This document shows, in pieces, positions 7,622 to 16,797 of a stretch of DNA of 56,939 nt. The position numbers were made by a program, and so were the translations under genes. Below the pieces are notes generated by a model. It saw only the letters and a list, made by a program, of their open reading frames with translations. It was not told the DNA's origin and made no database searches. This stretch comes from Odoribacter sp. AF15-53 (GTDB taxonomy: Bacteria; Bacteroidota; Bacteroidia; Bacteroidales; Marinifilaceae). Every line of letters starts with the position of its first letter. Position 1 is the stretch's first letter. The stretch spans positions 1-56,939 of the forward strand of contig NZ_QUHC01000015.1 in the NCBI RefSeq assembly GCF_003479425.1, in the 5' to 3' direction.

Positions 7622-8047
7622 TTTACGATTTTAAAAGCGGATTTCACGGCTCCTTATGCCGGGATCCCCGAGTTGCTGGGGGAATTGAAGCGGCAAGGTA
7701 TTTTATTAGCCGTGGCATCCAATAAATACCATGAAGCAACCGTAGCCCTTATCCCCGCATATTTTGGCGAAGGACTTTTTGATTTTGTATTCGGGCAACG
7801 GGAGGGAATACCTATAAAGCCTGATCCGACGATTGTCTATGATATTATAAAAGCGGCAGGTGTCCGAAAAGAGGAAGTGCTTTACGTGGGAGATTCCGGT
7901 GTGGATATGCAGACCGCCGTGAATAGCGGGGTGACTTCCGTCGGTGTGACTTGGGGCTTTCGGGATCGGGAAGAGTTGTTGGCAAACGGGGCTTGCCATG
8001 TCGCGGAATCTCCATTAGATATACTGGCAATATTGAATGAAATATAA
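7622..8047 (+). pseudogene. HAD phosphatase, 5' part missing
   Basis: The frame from 7622 reads as the second two-thirds of a phosphoglycolate-phosphatase-like HAD hydrolase. The cap end is ADFTAPYAGIPELLGEL, motif II is ILLAVASNK, motif III lysine is in GIPIKPDP and motif IV is VLYVGDSGVDMQTA. Motif I (DxDxT), with the nucleophilic aspartate, is missing: the frame is closed by TGA at 7619-7621 and upstream bases belong to the Mu-like element. A TTG at 7673 could start a short product but without nucleophile. The gene was cut by insertion of the element or by an element-adjacent deletion. The missing 5' part is not upstream in this window. Confidence 0.8.
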
Positions 8048-8065
8048 AAATATATGCTAATTTTG
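8034..8065 (+). promoter_or_regulatory. Probable housekeeping promoter of the ECF sigma gene
   Basis: TAATTTTG at 8058-8065 fits the Bacteroidota -7 consensus TAnnTTTG, and a TTG at 8033-8035 stands near the -33 distance. The sigma-factor ATG is at 8084. Confidence 0.45.
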
Positions 8066-8083
8066 CACTAAACATGAACTGGC

Positions 8084-8659
8084 ATGGTGGGTAGTGAAAA
8101 AATATTGTCATTGTATAAACAGAACGAGAAGGTGGCGATGCAGTTGCTTTTTGATGTTTATTACGACCCTCTTTTATTGTATTGCAACCGGATGGTGCAT
8201 GATGCGGATGGTGCGGAAGACATCGTGCAAGAATGTTTCGTGCACCTGTGGTTCTCCCGGCGATTGCAAAGTTTTGAGGGGGATTTGGACCGGTTTATGT
8301 TTCAGGCTGTGAGGTTTCGAACGATTAATTATATCCGGGATAAACATCGCCGGGATAAAATGCACGACGATTCTTCCGTTGATGATTGTATTTTGCCCGG
8401 TATTCTCCGGGAGGAGGAAGCGGGACAAGAGATTGAGTTGCTATATCGTATGATAAATCGCTTGCCGGACGAGTGCCGGAAAATATTTTTGATGGCAGCT
8501 CTTGACGATATGAAATATCAAGAGATCGCCGACGCCTTGCAGATCAGTGTGAATACCGTGAAAACTCAAATGAAGATAGCCCTCCGGTTTTTGCGGGAAC
8601 ATTTGAATAAGGATTCTTTTTCTTCCATTTTGCTTTTCTTCGTGGAGGACGTGTTTTAA
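8084..8659 (+). CDS. ECF RNA polymerase sigma factor
   Basis: 191 residues, the usual length of FecI-like sigma factors of Bacteroidota. Region 2 covers about residues 20-90 (GAEDIVQECFVHLWFSRR, then FRTINYIRDKHRR). Region 4 covers 125-175 with the helix-turn-helix YQEIADALQISVNTVKTQMK. Placed first in the FecI/FecR/SusC/SusD locus. It should direct polymerase to the downstream SusC operon when released by the FecR-like anti-sigma protein, in response to substrate binding by the TonB-dependent receptor. The FecR gene follows after 65 bases. Confidence 0.9.
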   Translation: MVGSEKILSLYKQNEKVAMQLLFDVYYDPLLLYCNRMVHDADGAEDIVQECFVHLWFSRRLQSFEGDLDRFMFQAVRFRTINYIRDKHRRDKMHDDSSVDDCILPGILREEEAGQEIELLYRMINRLPDECRKIFLMAALDDMKYQEIADALQISVNTVKTQMKIALRFLREHLNKDSFSSILLFFVEDVF

Positions 8660-8724
8660 TTTTTTTGCGGCAAGGCAAAAAAAATTCATTTTCTTTTCAC
8701 CCTAAATGAAAAGTGTGGTGATAT

Positions 8725-9918
8725 ATGAGTAAACGACCCATAATAATGAGTATGAAAGAAAATGAAATAGATCGGATTTTGGCAGACCTTGTTGCGGGGG
8801 AGCGTATTTCCGCGGAGGATCGGCAAATCTTGGAAAACTGGAAAGAGGTTTCCGGGCGAAATTCCCGTTTTGAGCGGGAGATGCGGGAAATAGCCTCCTC
8901 TGGTGCGAAATTGCATCATCGGCGGAAGAACGAGATCGTCTTTGAACAAGTGGAGCAGGTCGTGAGAAAACGACGGGGGAGGGTCCGGTTGATGCGGCAA
9001 TTGTCAGTGGCGGCAGGTATAGCCTTGTTCGTGGGGATAGCGGCTTATTTTATGCTTGCGGGAGAACGGCAAACGGGAACTTCAGCACGGGTGGTTACCG
9101 CGAGGATCATGCCCGGGAGTGTGCGGGCGGAGTTAGTTTTGCCGAGGGGAGAGGTGGTTCATTTGGATTCCACCACCCAAGTGGTGCTTGCTGCCGATAG
9201 CTTGAACCTGCGAGTGATGAGCGACGAGAGTACGCTAATTTATGGTGCGGAAGAGAAGAACGAGCAGATGGAGTACCACACGATTCGGGTACCCCGGGGC
9301 GGGGAATATAATTTGCAGTTGGCGGACGGTTCCAAGGTCTATTTGAACGCGGGATCCTCGTTACGTTATCCTGTTCGGTTCACGGGGGAACGGCGGGAAG
9401 TCGTTTTAACCGGGGAAGGATATTTCGAGGTGGCAAAAGATACCGCCCGACCGTTTGTCGTGAAGGCGGGCGAGATTGACGTGCGGGTGTTGGGGACGGC
9501 GTTCAACGTGAACGCTTACCCGGAGAGGGAAACCGTTGCCGCGACGCTGGTGGAAGGAAGCGTGCAAGTGAATTATAAAGCGGGACAGCAAGTGATACGA
9601 CCTGGGATGCAACTCGTGTATGACAAGCAGAACGGGAAGGCGGAGGTGAGTGCGGTGGATACCGAGGTGTACACTTCGTGGAAAGACGGGTATTATTATT
9701 TCAAGCGGGAACCGCTGGAGAATATCATGGAGGTGCTTTCCCGGTGGTATGATTTGAATGTCTTTTACCATAACCAAGATTTGAAACGCATGGAATTCGG
9801 GGGACGTTTGAAGCGTTACGATGATATTAGTTACCTGCTCAAGAAAATGGAGGAAACTCAAGATGTCGAATTTATAATAAAAGGAAACACGATAACCGTG
9901 CAAAGAAAAACAGATTGA
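8725..9918 (+). CDS. FecR-type anti-sigma factor
   Basis: 397 residues; the ATG at 8752 is an equally possible start, giving 388. The cytoplasmic N-terminal helical region (about 1-90) would bind the sigma factor. A single membrane helix lies at about 93-112 (LSVAAGIALFVGIAAYFMLA). The periplasmic FecR beta domain spans about 185-285 (VPRGGEYNLQLADGSKVYLN, then GEGYFEVAKDTARPFVVK), and a C-terminal DUF4974 domain spans about 320-392 (EPLENIMEVLSRWYDLNVFY). It relays the receptor signal across the inner membrane to the ECF sigma factor encoded upstream. Confidence 0.9.
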   Translation: MSKRPIIMSMKENEIDRILADLVAGERISAEDRQILENWKEVSGRNSRFEREMREIASSGAKLHHRRKNEIVFEQVEQVVRKRRGRVRLMRQLSVAAGIALFVGIAAYFMLAGERQTGTSARVVTARIMPGSVRAELVLPRGEVVHLDSTTQVVLAADSLNLRVMSDESTLIYGAEEKNEQMEYHTIRVPRGGEYNLQLADGSKVYLNAGSSLRYPVRFTGERREVVLTGEGYFEVAKDTARPFVVKAGEIDVRVLGTAFNVNAYPERETVAATLVEGSVQVNYKAGQQVIRPGMQLVYDKQNGKAEVSAVDTEVYTSWKDGYYYFKREPLENIMEVLSRWYDLNVFYHNQDLKRMEFGGRLKRYDDISYLLKKMEETQDVEFIIKGNTITVQRKTD

Positions 9919-9993
9919 AGACCTGAGCAATCTTCAACCTGCCGTTAATCAAGTATACTTTCCGATTCATTTGCACCGATAGGGAAGTATATC

Positions 9994-12900
9994 ATGTACA
10001 ATTATAAATACAAAACTATGAAAAAAAGGCGAAATTGCGCTTGGCGATGCCATGGGAAGTCATGGCGAAAAATGTTAATGTTTATGAAATTATTGAGTGT
10101 TTTACTATTTGGTGTGTGTATGTCAGTGAGCGCCAGTGTGCTGTCGCAAAATGCGAGAGTGACGGTGGATATGCGAAACGTGGCATTAACCACGGTGTTG
10201 GAAGAACTGGGGAAGCAGTCGAAGTGTGATTTCTTCTACAATTACGCTTTGATGCAGACGAAAGGGATGGTCAGCGTGAAAGCCGAAAAACGGGAACTCG
10301 GGAAGGTGTTGGAAGAGTTGTTGCCCGGGTTGGGATTGGCATTTACTTTTGACCGGAACGTTGTGGTGATCCGGGAGAAGGTCGACGACGAGAAACCGAA
10401 ATCCGTGCGGGTGAAAGGGTACGTTTTCGACAAGCAGAAGCAATCCATGCCGGGGGTGACGGTGAAAGTTTCCGGGCTGACCATCGGGACGTCGACGAAT
10501 GCCCAAGGATGGTTCGCCCTGGATTTGCCCATGACAAGCGGAACGTTGGAGTTCACGTTTATTGGGTTTAAGAAGAAGACGCTGGACTTTACCGAGAAGA
10601 TGGCGAAAGACACGTTGCGCGTCACGATGGAGGAGGACGTGCAGGAGTTGGACGAAACGGTGGTCGTGGCTTTCGGGCAGCAGAAGAAGGAGAGCGTCGT
10701 GTCGGCGATTACCACGGTGCGCCCGATGGACTTGAAGTCGTCGAGCAGTGACCTGACCACTAGCTTTGCCGGTAAGATCGCCGGTATCGTGGGGTGGCAG
10801 ACGGGTGGTCTTCCCGGTGCGTTGACCGAGGAGGAGATGAACACGAAGTTCTACATCCGGGGTATTACCTCGTTCCAGACCGGGGCGAACATCGACCCGT
10901 TGATCCTGATCGATGGCGTCGAGTCCTCCAAGCTGGATTTGGCGCGTATCGTGCCGGAGGACATCGAGAGTTTTTCCGTGATGAAAGATGCTTCCGCCAC
11001 GGCGATGTACGGTGCCCGCGGGGCAAACGGCGTCATCCTCGTGACTACCAAGAAAGGGGAGGAAGGTAGCGTCTACACCTCCGTCCGTTACGAGGCGGTG
11101 GCTTCCATGCCGACGAAGGAACTCGACGTGGTGGATCCGGTGACCTACATGCGTATGTACAACGAGGCGCTGATGGCGCGCGACCCGCTCGCCGCGCCGC
11201 GTTACTCCGCCTTGGATATCAGCCGCCGGCAGAACAAGAGTTTCCCGTCGTGGGCGTATCCCGCCAATGATTGGAACGACATCCTCTTCGAGGATTACAG
11301 CATCAACCACCGTTTCGGGGTGAACATCCGGGGCGGTTCCAAGGTGATGCAATACTACGCTTCGGTCAACTACAACCGGGACATGGGTATGTTGAAAACC
11401 GACCGCCTCAATGACTTCGACGTGAACATCAAGAACGGCACCCTTTCGTTCCGCGTGAACCTGAACGTGAACCTGCACCGCAACATCAAGTTGCTCTACA
11501 ATAGCCAGACCAACTGGGATAAATACCACGGTCCGTCGGCAAGCGTGCAACAGGCTTACAAGTTGGTGATGAAAGCCGACCCCGTGTCATACGCTCCTAC
11601 GTACCCCGCCGATTTGGAATATAACTGGAATCATATTCGCTTCGGGGCGTACCGGGAATCTGATATGCAAATTAATCCCTATGCCATGATTCACGCGGGA
11701 TACTTGGAACGAAACCGCTACAGCGTCACCAACCAGTTGGAATACATCCACAATCTCTCTTCCCTGGTGAAGGGATTGGAGTTGCGCGGACGGGTAGCGT
11801 TGAGCCAGACGGGCTATTACGCATTGAATTTTACCACGAAACCGTTCTTCTATCGTTTGCAATCCTTTGACGAGTCCACGGGAGGCCATAAACTCTTTGC
11901 CTTGAATGCTGCCAGTGGGGATCGCACAATCGATTTGTCTGACGAGAAAGCGGAGGCGATGCAAACCCGTCTGACCTACGAGTTGCGCGCCTACCACACG
12001 GCAGCGTGGGGCGACCACCAGACCAGCCTCACGGCGGTGCTCAATGCCATGGAATCGACGAGTTCTGAACCGCAGAAGTTCCTAGAGGCAGTGGAACATC
12101 GGAATCTCGGTTTTTCCATGCGGGGCACTTACGGGTTCAAGGACCGCTATTTCGTGGAGGCGAGTTTCGGGTACAACGGTTCCGAGCGTTTCGCCAAGAA
12201 GCACAAAATGGGATTCTTTCCCGCTGCCGGCGTGGCGTACGTGATTTCCAGCGAGCCCTTTATGGCGGGTGCTGCCAACTGGTTGCCCTACCTGAAATTC
12301 CGTGCTTCTTACGGGAAGGTCGGGAACGACGGGATTATCAATACGCCCCGTTTCGTGCATTTGCCGGAAGTGCTTGCTACTTCTGTGCGCTCCTTACAGC
12401 CGGGACAACAGGATGCTAAAGCTTGGACTGTACGGAATTACGCGGATGAGAATATCAAGTGGGAAATTGCCGAGCAGGTGAATTTCGGGTTGGAGGCGAA
12501 GATGTTCAAGGGCATCATGGAGTTCACCTTGGATGCTTACCAGGAGATCCGCCACAACATCCTCTCCTATCGCCTTGTGATCCCCAGCCACGTGGGGATT
12601 GAGCAGAACCAGTTGGATAATATCGGGAAGGTGCGCTCCCGGGGGATCGATTTCTCCGGGAAGATCCAGCACGCCTTCTCGCCCGACTTGTGGATTATCC
12701 TGAACGGGACCTTCACCTACAACAAGGCGGTTTACATGAGCCTGGAAGAGGCTGCCGACAAACCGGAATGGCAGCGCAAGAAAGGGCACGAGATCAGCCA
12801 GCAGGTGGGATTCATCGACCAGGGTTTGTTCCGCGACGAGGCGGAGGTGGCGAACGCCCCGAAACAGAGCGGTAGCTACGGTCCCGGTGACATCCGTTAC

Positions 12901-13476
12901 CGCGACGTGAACGGCGATGGCACGATCGGCCAGGAGGATGCCGTGCACATCGGTTTCCCGGAAACGCCTCGGATTACCTACGGGTTCAACGGTTTTGTCA
13001 ATTACAAGGGATGGGAGTTCAACTTCGCCTTCCAGGGTTCCGGTAGTCGCGGGTTCTTTATTAACCCGATGAGCATCTCTCCGTTCTATAGCGGGAATAT
13101 GTTGCAGGCGATTGCCGACGACCATTGGACTCCCGAGAACATGAAGATGCATCCCTTGTGGCCCCGTTTGTCTGCGAACGCCATTGCGCTTCATAACGGT
13201 GAAGAGGATTACTACCAGTACCAGACGGGCGTGATCAAGAGTACTTATTTCATGCGCGAGTGCCACTTCTTGCGTTGCACGGCGTTGGAACTGGCGTACA
13301 ATTTGCCGGACCGCTGGAAAAATAAAGTGCGCATGCAGAACGTGAAAGTGTTTTTCCGGGCGAACAACCCCTTCATCCTCTCCAACTTCAAGTTGTGGGA
13401 CGTGGAACTGGGCGAGAACGGGTTCAACTACCCGATCCAGAAGACTTTTGCCTTGGGATTGAATTTTAGTTTTTAA
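9994..13476 (+). CDS. SusC/RagA TonB-dependent receptor with STN signalling domain
   Basis: 1160 residues; the ATG at 10018 is an alternative start. A signal peptide ends near residue 50. A secretin/TonB short N-terminal (STN) domain follows at about 54-110, then a carboxypeptidase-like beta-sandwich at about 138-215 and the plug at about 220-350 (YIRGITSFQTG, then SFSVMKDASATAMYGARGAN). The remainder is a 22-strand outer-membrane barrel ending in aromatic residues (LGLNFSF). The STN domain marks it as a signal-transducing receptor, consistent with the FecI/FecR pair just upstream. It partners with the SusD-like lipoprotein 18 bases downstream to import an unidentified ligand, peptide or glycan. 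Confidence 0.93.
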   Translation: MYNYKYKTMKKRRNCAWRCHGKSWRKMLMFMKLLSVLLFGVCMSVSASVLSQNARVTVDMRNVALTTVLEELGKQSKCDFFYNYALMQTKGMVSVKAEKRELGKVLEELLPGLGLAFTFDRNVVVIREKVDDEKPKSVRVKGYVFDKQKQSMPGVTVKVSGLTIGTSTNAQGWFALDLPMTSGTLEFTFIGFKKKTLDFTEKMAKDTLRVTMEEDVQELDETVVVAFGQQKKESVVSAITTVRPMDLKSSSSDLTTSFAGKIAGIVGWQTGGLPGALTEEEMNTKFYIRGITSFQTGANIDPLILIDGVESSKLDLARIVPEDIESFSVMKDASATAMYGARGANGVILVTTKKGEEGSVYTSVRYEAVASMPTKELDVVDPVTYMRMYNEALMARDPLAAPRYSALDISRRQNKSFPSWAYPANDWNDILFEDYSINHRFGVNIRGGSKVMQYYASVNYNRDMGMLKTDRLNDFDVNIKNGTLSFRVNLNVNLHRNIKLLYNSQTNWDKYHGPSASVQQAYKLVMKADPVSYAPTYPADLEYNWNHIRFGAYRESDMQINPYAMIHAGYLERNRYSVTNQLEYIHNLSSLVKGLELRGRVALSQTGYYALNFTTKPFFYRLQSFDESTGGHKLFALNAASGDRTIDLSDEKAEAMQTRLTYELRAYHTAAWGDHQTSLTAVLNAMESTSSEPQKFLEAVEHRNLGFSMRGTYGFKDRYFVEASFGYNGSERFAKKHKMGFFPAAGVAYVISSEPFMAGAANWLPYLKFRASYGKVGNDGIINTPRFVHLPEVLATSVRSLQPGQQDAKAWTVRNYADENIKWEIAEQVNFGLEAKMFKGIMEFTLDAYQEIRHNILSYRLVIPSHVGIEQNQLDNIGKVRSRGIDFSGKIQHAFSPDLWIILNGTFTYNKAVYMSLEEAADKPEWQRKKGHEISQQVGFIDQGLFRDEAEVANAPKQSGSYGPGDIRYRDVNGDGTIGQEDAVHIGFPETPRITYGFNGFVNYKGWEFNFAFQGSGSRGFFINPMSISPFYSGNMLQAIADDHWTPENMKMHPLWPRLSANAIALHNGEEDYYQYQTGVIKSTYFMRECHFLRCTALELAYNLPDRWKNKVRMQNVKVFFRANNPFILSNFKLWDVELGENGFNYPIQKTFALGLNFSF

Positions 13477-13494
13477 CTTGAATGAAATAGATAT

Positions 13495-15462
13495 ATGAAA
13501 AAAATTGGAATTATAGCTTGTGGCTTGGCGTTCTTGTGGGGCGGGTGCGATTACCTGGATATCGTGCCGGAAGACGACGTGAAGTCAATAGAAACGATTT
13601 TTGAGCAACGCTCGCAGGTGGATGGTTGGGTGGCAACGTGTTACCGCAATATTCCCGGTTTGACCACGTTGACCGGGAATGTCGCCTACACCGGGGCGGA
13701 CGAATTGGTGGGGAATGATGTCCATCGGTATGTGGCAGGTATGGTCGGCACGATCGACGGGTTCAAAATTGGCGACGGTTTGCAGCAGGTGTTGCACCCG
13801 ATCAATGACTCTTGGACGAACAAATCTTATTACGCCACGATCCGCTATTGCAACACTTTCTTCGAGAACATCGGCAACACGCTGAACATGGAGCAGGAGG
13901 AGAAGGAGTTGTGGACGGCGGAGGTGAAAGCCGTGAAGGCGTTCTACTATTTCCAGATGGTGCGAAAGTACGGTCCCATCATCCTCTTGCCGCAGACGAT
14001 TGGCATCGAGGAGAGCATCGATGACATGAAGCGTCCCCGCGTGCACGTGGACACCTGTTTCAAGGAGATCGTGCGCCTGCTGGATGAGGCGATAGAGGTG
14101 CTGCCGCTCCGGGCGGAAAAGGAAGCGATGCGCCAAGGGTATTTCCACAAGGAGTCCGCGCTGGCGTTGAAGGCGCAGGTGCTGGTTTACCAGGCTTCCC
14201 CGCTCTTTAACGGTAACCCGAGTTACGCGAGTTTCCGCAACCGGAAGGGCGAGCTGCTCTTTAGCGCGACACCCGACCGCGAGAAGTGGAGGCGTGCCGC
14301 CGAGGCTTGCGATGAGGCAATCAAGGTGTGTGAGGATGCCGGTTGGGGCTTGACCAAGGGATACACGGGAAAGGCAACCTCTTTGTTGAATACGATGATG
14401 GATATCGAGCAGTCCGTGCAGGCACCCGGTTCCGTGAGCAAGGAGATCGTGTTCCAGACGAAAACGATTTATTCAAACATCGCATCGCCCAATTATTTCT
14501 TCGCGCACACGTTGCCCTATTTTTGCAATGCCACAATATTGAACAATCCTCCCTCGGACGGATCCATGTCTCCCTCGATGAAGATGGTGGAGATGTACTA
14601 CACGAAAAACGGTTTGCCCATCGATATGGATAGGGAGTGGAAATACGAGGAGCGCTATACGATGGGGCAGGTGACCGACGTGACAACCTACGAGCGGGTG
14701 ATCCCGGCAAACACGGGCGTTTTGAAGTTGCACCTGGACCGGGAACCCCGTTTCTATGCCTGCATCGCTGCCGACCGGCTCTACTGGCGGGGGGCGGTTG
14801 TGAACCAGTCGAACGAGATGAAAGAACCGAAAATCATCACGGCACGGAAAGGCGAGGAGTTCGGGACGAACCTCGAGTCCTTGCAATCCTACATGAACCA
14901 GAACCGGAGCGGCTATTGGCTGATGAAGCATATCTATACCGATTTGTTGTGTAATAATTATAAAAAGCAGATAGAGGGAAAAGGCGATTTGCCGAAGCCG
15001 TTGATTCGGATGGCACAGCTTTACCTGTGGGCTTCCGAGGCGTGGAACGAATACCTCGAAACCCCGGACGACCGCGTCTATGCCGGAATTGACAAGGTGC
15101 GCGCCCGTGCCGGCATCCCGGACGTGAAAGAGGCGTGGAGCCAACACTCCACGAACCCGGCACTTGCCACGACCCAGGCAGGCATGCGCCAGATCATTCG
15201 TAGGGAAACGAGCATCGAGTTGGCTTTCGAGGGACAGCGGTTCTGGGATTTGCGCCGCTGGCTGGAAGCCGAGAAGGAGTTGAACGAACCGCTGACGGGG
15301 TGGAACGTGGTGGCTGCCGATGCCGACGGGTTCTATAATAACTACCAAGGTCCGGTGGTGGTTTGGGAGAAACGCGGCTTCCTGGCGCCGAGGGATTATT
15401 TCTTTCCGATCAGTTCGGAAGTGGTGCAAGTGTCTGGCGTGGTGCAAAATCCGGGTTGGTGA
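13495..15462 (+). CDS. SusD/RagB-type surface lipoprotein
   Basis: 655 residues with a lipoprotein signal ending at Cys18 (FLWGGC). The helical TPR scaffold and SusD C-terminal signature are visible (MRQIIRRETSIELAFEGQRFWDLRRW), as is the terminal YFFPISSEVVQ of RagB/SusD proteins. It forms the lid of the SusC-like transporter and binds the substrate at the cell surface. It lies 18 bases after the receptor gene and 24 before the next lipoprotein gene, all one operon. The substrate cannot be inferred because no glycoside hydrolase, sulfatase or lyase is in the locus. Confidence 0.93.
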   Translation: MKKIGIIACGLAFLWGGCDYLDIVPEDDVKSIETIFEQRSQVDGWVATCYRNIPGLTTLTGNVAYTGADELVGNDVHRYVAGMVGTIDGFKIGDGLQQVLHPINDSWTNKSYYATIRYCNTFFENIGNTLNMEQEEKELWTAEVKAVKAFYYFQMVRKYGPIILLPQTIGIEESIDDMKRPRVHVDTCFKEIVRLLDEAIEVLPLRAEKEAMRQGYFHKESALALKAQVLVYQASPLFNGNPSYASFRNRKGELLFSATPDREKWRRAAEACDEAIKVCEDAGWGLTKGYTGKATSLLNTMMDIEQSVQAPGSVSKEIVFQTKTIYSNIASPNYFFAHTLPYFCNATILNNPPSDGSMSPSMKMVEMYYTKNGLPIDMDREWKYEERYTMGQVTDVTTYERVIPANTGVLKLHLDREPRFYACIAADRLYWRGAVVNQSNEMKEPKIITARKGEEFGTNLESLQSYMNQNRSGYWLMKHIYTDLLCNNYKKQIEGKGDLPKPLIRMAQLYLWASEAWNEYLETPDDRVYAGIDKVRARAGIPDVKEAWSQHSTNPALATTQAGMRQIIRRETSIELAFEGQRFWDLRRWLEAEKELNEPLTGWNVVAADADGFYNNYQGPVVVWEKRGFLAPRDYFFPISSEVVQVSGVVQNPGW

Positions 15463-15486
15463 TGTTTAATCGTAAAATGAAGAATT

Positions 15487-16794
15487 ATGAGAAAAAGGAT
15501 AGGATTATTAGGGTGCGCTTTGCTGTTGCTGGCAGCCTGTAATGATGACAAGGATATGTTTGACGTGCCCGTGCCGGCGGAGACCATCTCTTTCCAGCCG
15601 GTGAGCGGGGGTGCCGTGATGCGCTATGCGTTGCCGGATGATACCGGGATCTGCGCCGTGAAGGTGTGCTACCGGAACGAGCGTGACGAGGAGGTGACCA
15701 TCTTGGGCACCCCTTACGCGGACTCGGTCGTGCTGACCGGCTTCGATGCCCCGCGCCGGGACGTGCCGGTGCGGATCTCCGTGACGGACAACAATAACGT
15801 GGAGTCGGAGCCGATCGAGCGGACTTTCAACACGTTGGCATCTTGCCCTTACGCCTTTATTGACAGCGTGAAAGTGGAGGAGAGTTGGAACGGCTTGAAT
15901 ATCGTTTCTTCTTACACGGGGAAAATCACCGGTATTGTGGATGTCTACCGGGTGGGGATTAATCCCTTCTCCAAAAAATTGGATACCTTGTATATCCGGA
16001 ATTTTACCATTGCTGCAGGGACGGTGAAAAATTTTGTTTCTATTGCTACCGAGGACGAGGAGAGCACGATTGTCTTGAAGACGGGCGACGGCAAGGGAAA
16101 TCATGTGCGTACGCTCGTGGTTCCCGGGGTGAAAAATCATTCGACACAACAATACCCGCGGCAAAAACTGTCCGTGACGGATCCCGGGGAGATGAGTTAC
16201 GAGTACAAGGGTGTGGCCGATGATTCTCCGTATAGGGCATCATATTTCGGTATCGAATACTTGACGGATGGCGATTTGAAAGGAAAAATTCGCAAGGAAA
16301 GGGGTAAAAACGCTCATTATTACACGTACGTGACCAAGGTGAATGGAAACGGTTCGTACGTGCAGGTGGAGCTGGAAGAGCCGCAAGTGATTGCCTCGGT
16401 TCGTTTGTACGGGGTGCTACGTGATCTTGATGCCATCATGTCGGCGGGTGATTTGTTTGCTGGTAATTACATCGATCGTTTGCCTTGCAAGGTGCGGGTG
16501 GATGCGTCCGATGACGGCGAGCGGTGGGAAACGATCGCTTCTTTCGAGCAGCAGAAAGACGGGAATGGAGATTGCTGGGGAAGAACCACGAGTTTAGGAT
16601 GGGATGTCACGGTGGAGACGTATGACAAGACGGATCCTTATTATGCCGAGATTGTGGCTGCTATTAGTGATTTGAAGTACAAGTACTTGAGAGTTTATTC
16701 CTTGGATCATTTCACGACCTGGACGTTTTCTGGGGATAATACGGGAGATCGTATCTCTTATCATGAATTGGAAGTTTACGTGCAAAAAGATTAA
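15487..16794 (+). CDS. SusCD-associated lipoprotein (DUF4959/DUF5126-like, discoidin C-terminus)
   Basis: 435 residues, lipidated at Cys18 (LLLLAAC). It begins with a fibronectin-like DUF4959 domain (PGxxS-type strand GGAVMRYALPDDTGICAVKV), then a DUF5126-like middle. It ends in a DUF5000/discoidin-like (F5/8 type C) sandwich from about residue 260 (SYFGIEYLTDGD, then KYKYLRVYSLDHFTTW). Such proteins sit right after SusD in FecI/FecR-regulated loci and probably serve as an extra surface ligand-binding or glycan-binding component. Co-transcribed with SusD and, 3 bases on, with the next lipoprotein. Confidence 0.75.
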   Translation: MRKRIGLLGCALLLLAACNDDKDMFDVPVPAETISFQPVSGGAVMRYALPDDTGICAVKVCYRNERDEEVTILGTPYADSVVLTGFDAPRRDVPVRISVTDNNNVESEPIERTFNTLASCPYAFIDSVKVEESWNGLNIVSSYTGKITGIVDVYRVGINPFSKKLDTLYIRNFTIAAGTVKNFVSIATEDEESTIVLKTGDGKGNHVRTLVVPGVKNHSTQQYPRQKLSVTDPGEMSYEYKGVADDSPYRASYFGIEYLTDGDLKGKIRKERGKNAHYYTYVTKVNGNGSYVQVELEEPQVIASVRLYGVLRDLDAIMSAGDLFAGNYIDRLPCKVRVDASDDGERWETIASFEQQKDGNGDCWGRTTSLGWDVTVETYDKTDPYYAEIVAAISDLKYKYLRVYSLDHFTTWTFSGDNTGDRISYHELEVYVQKD

Positions 16795-16797
16795 TTT

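Noticed and set aside
10186..11550. Long minus-strand frame opposite the SusC gene, and similar ones opposite SusD, the M16 gene and others
   Set aside because: These are shadows caused by the high GC at third positions of the real plus-strand genes; His/Arg/Pro-rich with no family pattern.
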